The notes under the pieces are model-generated. The model made no database searches and was not told the DNA's origin. It saw nothing but the letters and a program-made list of their open reading frames with translations. From the NCBI GenBank assembly GCA_028687525.1, contig JAQTZX010000017.1:1-13274 (forward strand): 13,274 nt of DNA, in the 5' to 3' direction. This DNA is from Candidatus Omnitrophota bacterium. Lineage in GTDB: Bacteria > Omnitrophota > Gorgyraeia > Gygaellales > Profunditerraquicolaceae. Within the stretch, counting starts at the first letter, position 1; each line of letters begins with the position of its first letter. Below, piece by piece: positions 12,548 through 13,274 of the stretch. A program made the translations under genes and the position numbers.

Positions 12548-13274
12548 ATGGGGATGAAGAATATGAGAGTTGAACGGTCCAATATGCGCGGAAAAAGGTT
12601 CAATCTGTATGTGTTCTTAGCGTCATTCTTTTTTCTTTACGCAACCTTTCCCACTTTCGCGGTATTAGGGGGGGACCTTCCCTTAGACCCTGCGGTACAG
12701 GCAGGCAACCCCACGATCACCTCCGACGGCAAGGATATGACCGTCAATGCCGGAGCGTCCGATAAGACCTGGATCGACTGGCGGGGCGGGTTTAATATCG
12801 GCGCGGAAAACAGCGTTACCAACCTTGCCGACAGCACAAGCGCGGTCATCCTGCATAATGACGTCAGCGGCGCCATCTCGAATATCCAGGGCGCTTTGAA
12901 CGGCAACTGCAATGTTTTCCTGCTTAATCCCAGCGGTATTCTTTTCGGAGCCGGCGCCTCGGTCAATGTCGGGGGGCTGGTGGTTTCCACTTTGCGCATG
13001 TCCATAGACGATTTCCTGTCGGGTAAATACACGTTTAACAGCGACGGCGCGGACATGGGCTCGATCGTCAATTCCGGGATCATTACCAGCCAGAACGCCT
13101 CCGGCGTTACTTTCCTGGGCGGCTCGGTGAGCAATGAAGGCGTTATCAACGCGAACCTCGGCACGGTCAATCTCATAAGCGGCAGTGAAGTTACGCTTGA
13201 TGTGACGAATTCCGGCAGTATCCAGGCCACCGTCAATAAAGAAGTCCTGGCTAATGTGTACGATAAAGACGGCA
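12548..13274 (+). CDS. TpsA exoprotein, filamentous haemagglutinin-type (3' end beyond the window)
   Basis: The frame is open from ATG 12548 to the window edge (242 complete codons), so the gene is partial. AAGGA (12535-12539) lies eight bases upstream. Codons 1-38 make a long signal peptide with a basic N-region and cut after TFA; the ATG at 12584 (MRGKRFNLYV) would give a more ordinary one but lacks the RBS. The mature part is a TPS (haemagglutination activity) domain: TVNAGASDKTWIDWRGGFNIG, then AVILHNDVSGAISNIQGALNGNCNVFLLNPSGILFGAGASVNVGGLVVST with the hallmark NPSG at residues 127-130. Beta-helical repeats (IVNSGIITSQN, SVSNEGVINANLGTVNLISG) follow. The domain targets the protein to the TpsB encoded upstream. 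Mature function (adhesin, toxin, enzyme) depends on the unseen C-terminus. Confidence 0.93.
   Translation, partial: MGMKNMRVERSNMRGKRFNLYVFLASFFFLYATFPTFAVLGGDLPLDPAVQAGNPTITSDGKDMTVNAGASDKTWIDWRGGFNIGAENSVTNLADSTSAVILHNDVSGAISNIQGALNGNCNVFLLNPSGILFGAGASVNVGGLVVSTLRMSIDDFLSGKYTFNSDGADMGSIVNSGIITSQNASGVTFLGGSVSNEGVINANLGTVNLISGSEVTLDVTNSGSIQATVNKEVLANVYDKDG

Noticed and set aside
12637..13236. Minus-strand ORF (199 codons)
   Set aside because: It is antisense to the TPS domain of TpsA, which is open to the window edge and carries clear family motifs.

Overview
The window looks like chromosomal DNA from an uncultivated diderm (Gram-negative-type) bacterium of moderate GC content. Diderm architecture follows from a two-partner secretion pair (outer-membrane TpsB plus TpsA exoprotein), a periplasmic POTRA protein and a lipoprotein. 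Palindromic GGGGACGGTTC and GTGACAGTCAC repeats between genes, together with many novel envelope proteins, remind me of Candidatus Omnitrophota or neighbouring lineages. That placement is an impression, not a proof. Every convincing gene lies on the + strand.

Layout. (1) 1-241: AT-rich DNA, a hairpin repeat, then a promoter with an operator-like palindrome. (2) 242-634: a small exported single-POTRA protein that resembles the front end of a TpsB and stops just where a TpsB would continue. (3) 635-1216: a gap with no convincing gene. It holds possible decayed coding sequence, a near-consensus sigma70-type promoter (903-931), a possible 15-codon leader ORF whose stop touches a strong intrinsic terminator (1028-1062), and a GC-rich hairpin before the next gene. 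(4) 1217-7500: a three-gene operon of a DUF1846/UPF0371 protein, a PurF-like amidophosphoribosyltransferase homologue and full-length CarB. The PurF homologue has Ser instead of the catalytic Cys, and its other glutamine-site residues are also lost. No CarA is present. (5) 7492-7787: palindromic repeats that contain the carB stop codon, then terminator-like hairpins and a promoter. (6) 7820-9551: three overlapping genes for a SurA-N-like lipoprotein, a two-TM HAMP protein without an output domain, and an exported HExxH metallopeptidase-like protein. (7) 9551-9604: a second GGGGACGGTTC hairpin. (8) 9715 to the window end: an exported TolA-like helical repeat protein, a TpsB transporter and the N-terminal part of a TpsA exoprotein, which runs off the edge.

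How they work together. The TPS operon should move the TpsA exoprotein across the outer membrane through the TpsB barrel. The K/E/A/Q-rich helical protein in front is an attractive but unproven periplasmic accessory. The DUF1846-PurF-like-CarB operon groups a PRPP-binding enzyme that has apparently lost its glutaminase with a carbamoyl-phosphate synthase large subunit that lacks its glutaminase partner nearby. This is the most unusual metabolic arrangement in the window. The upstream leader could be an attenuation control of that operon. The lipoprotein-HAMP-peptidase cluster is an uncharacterised envelope module.
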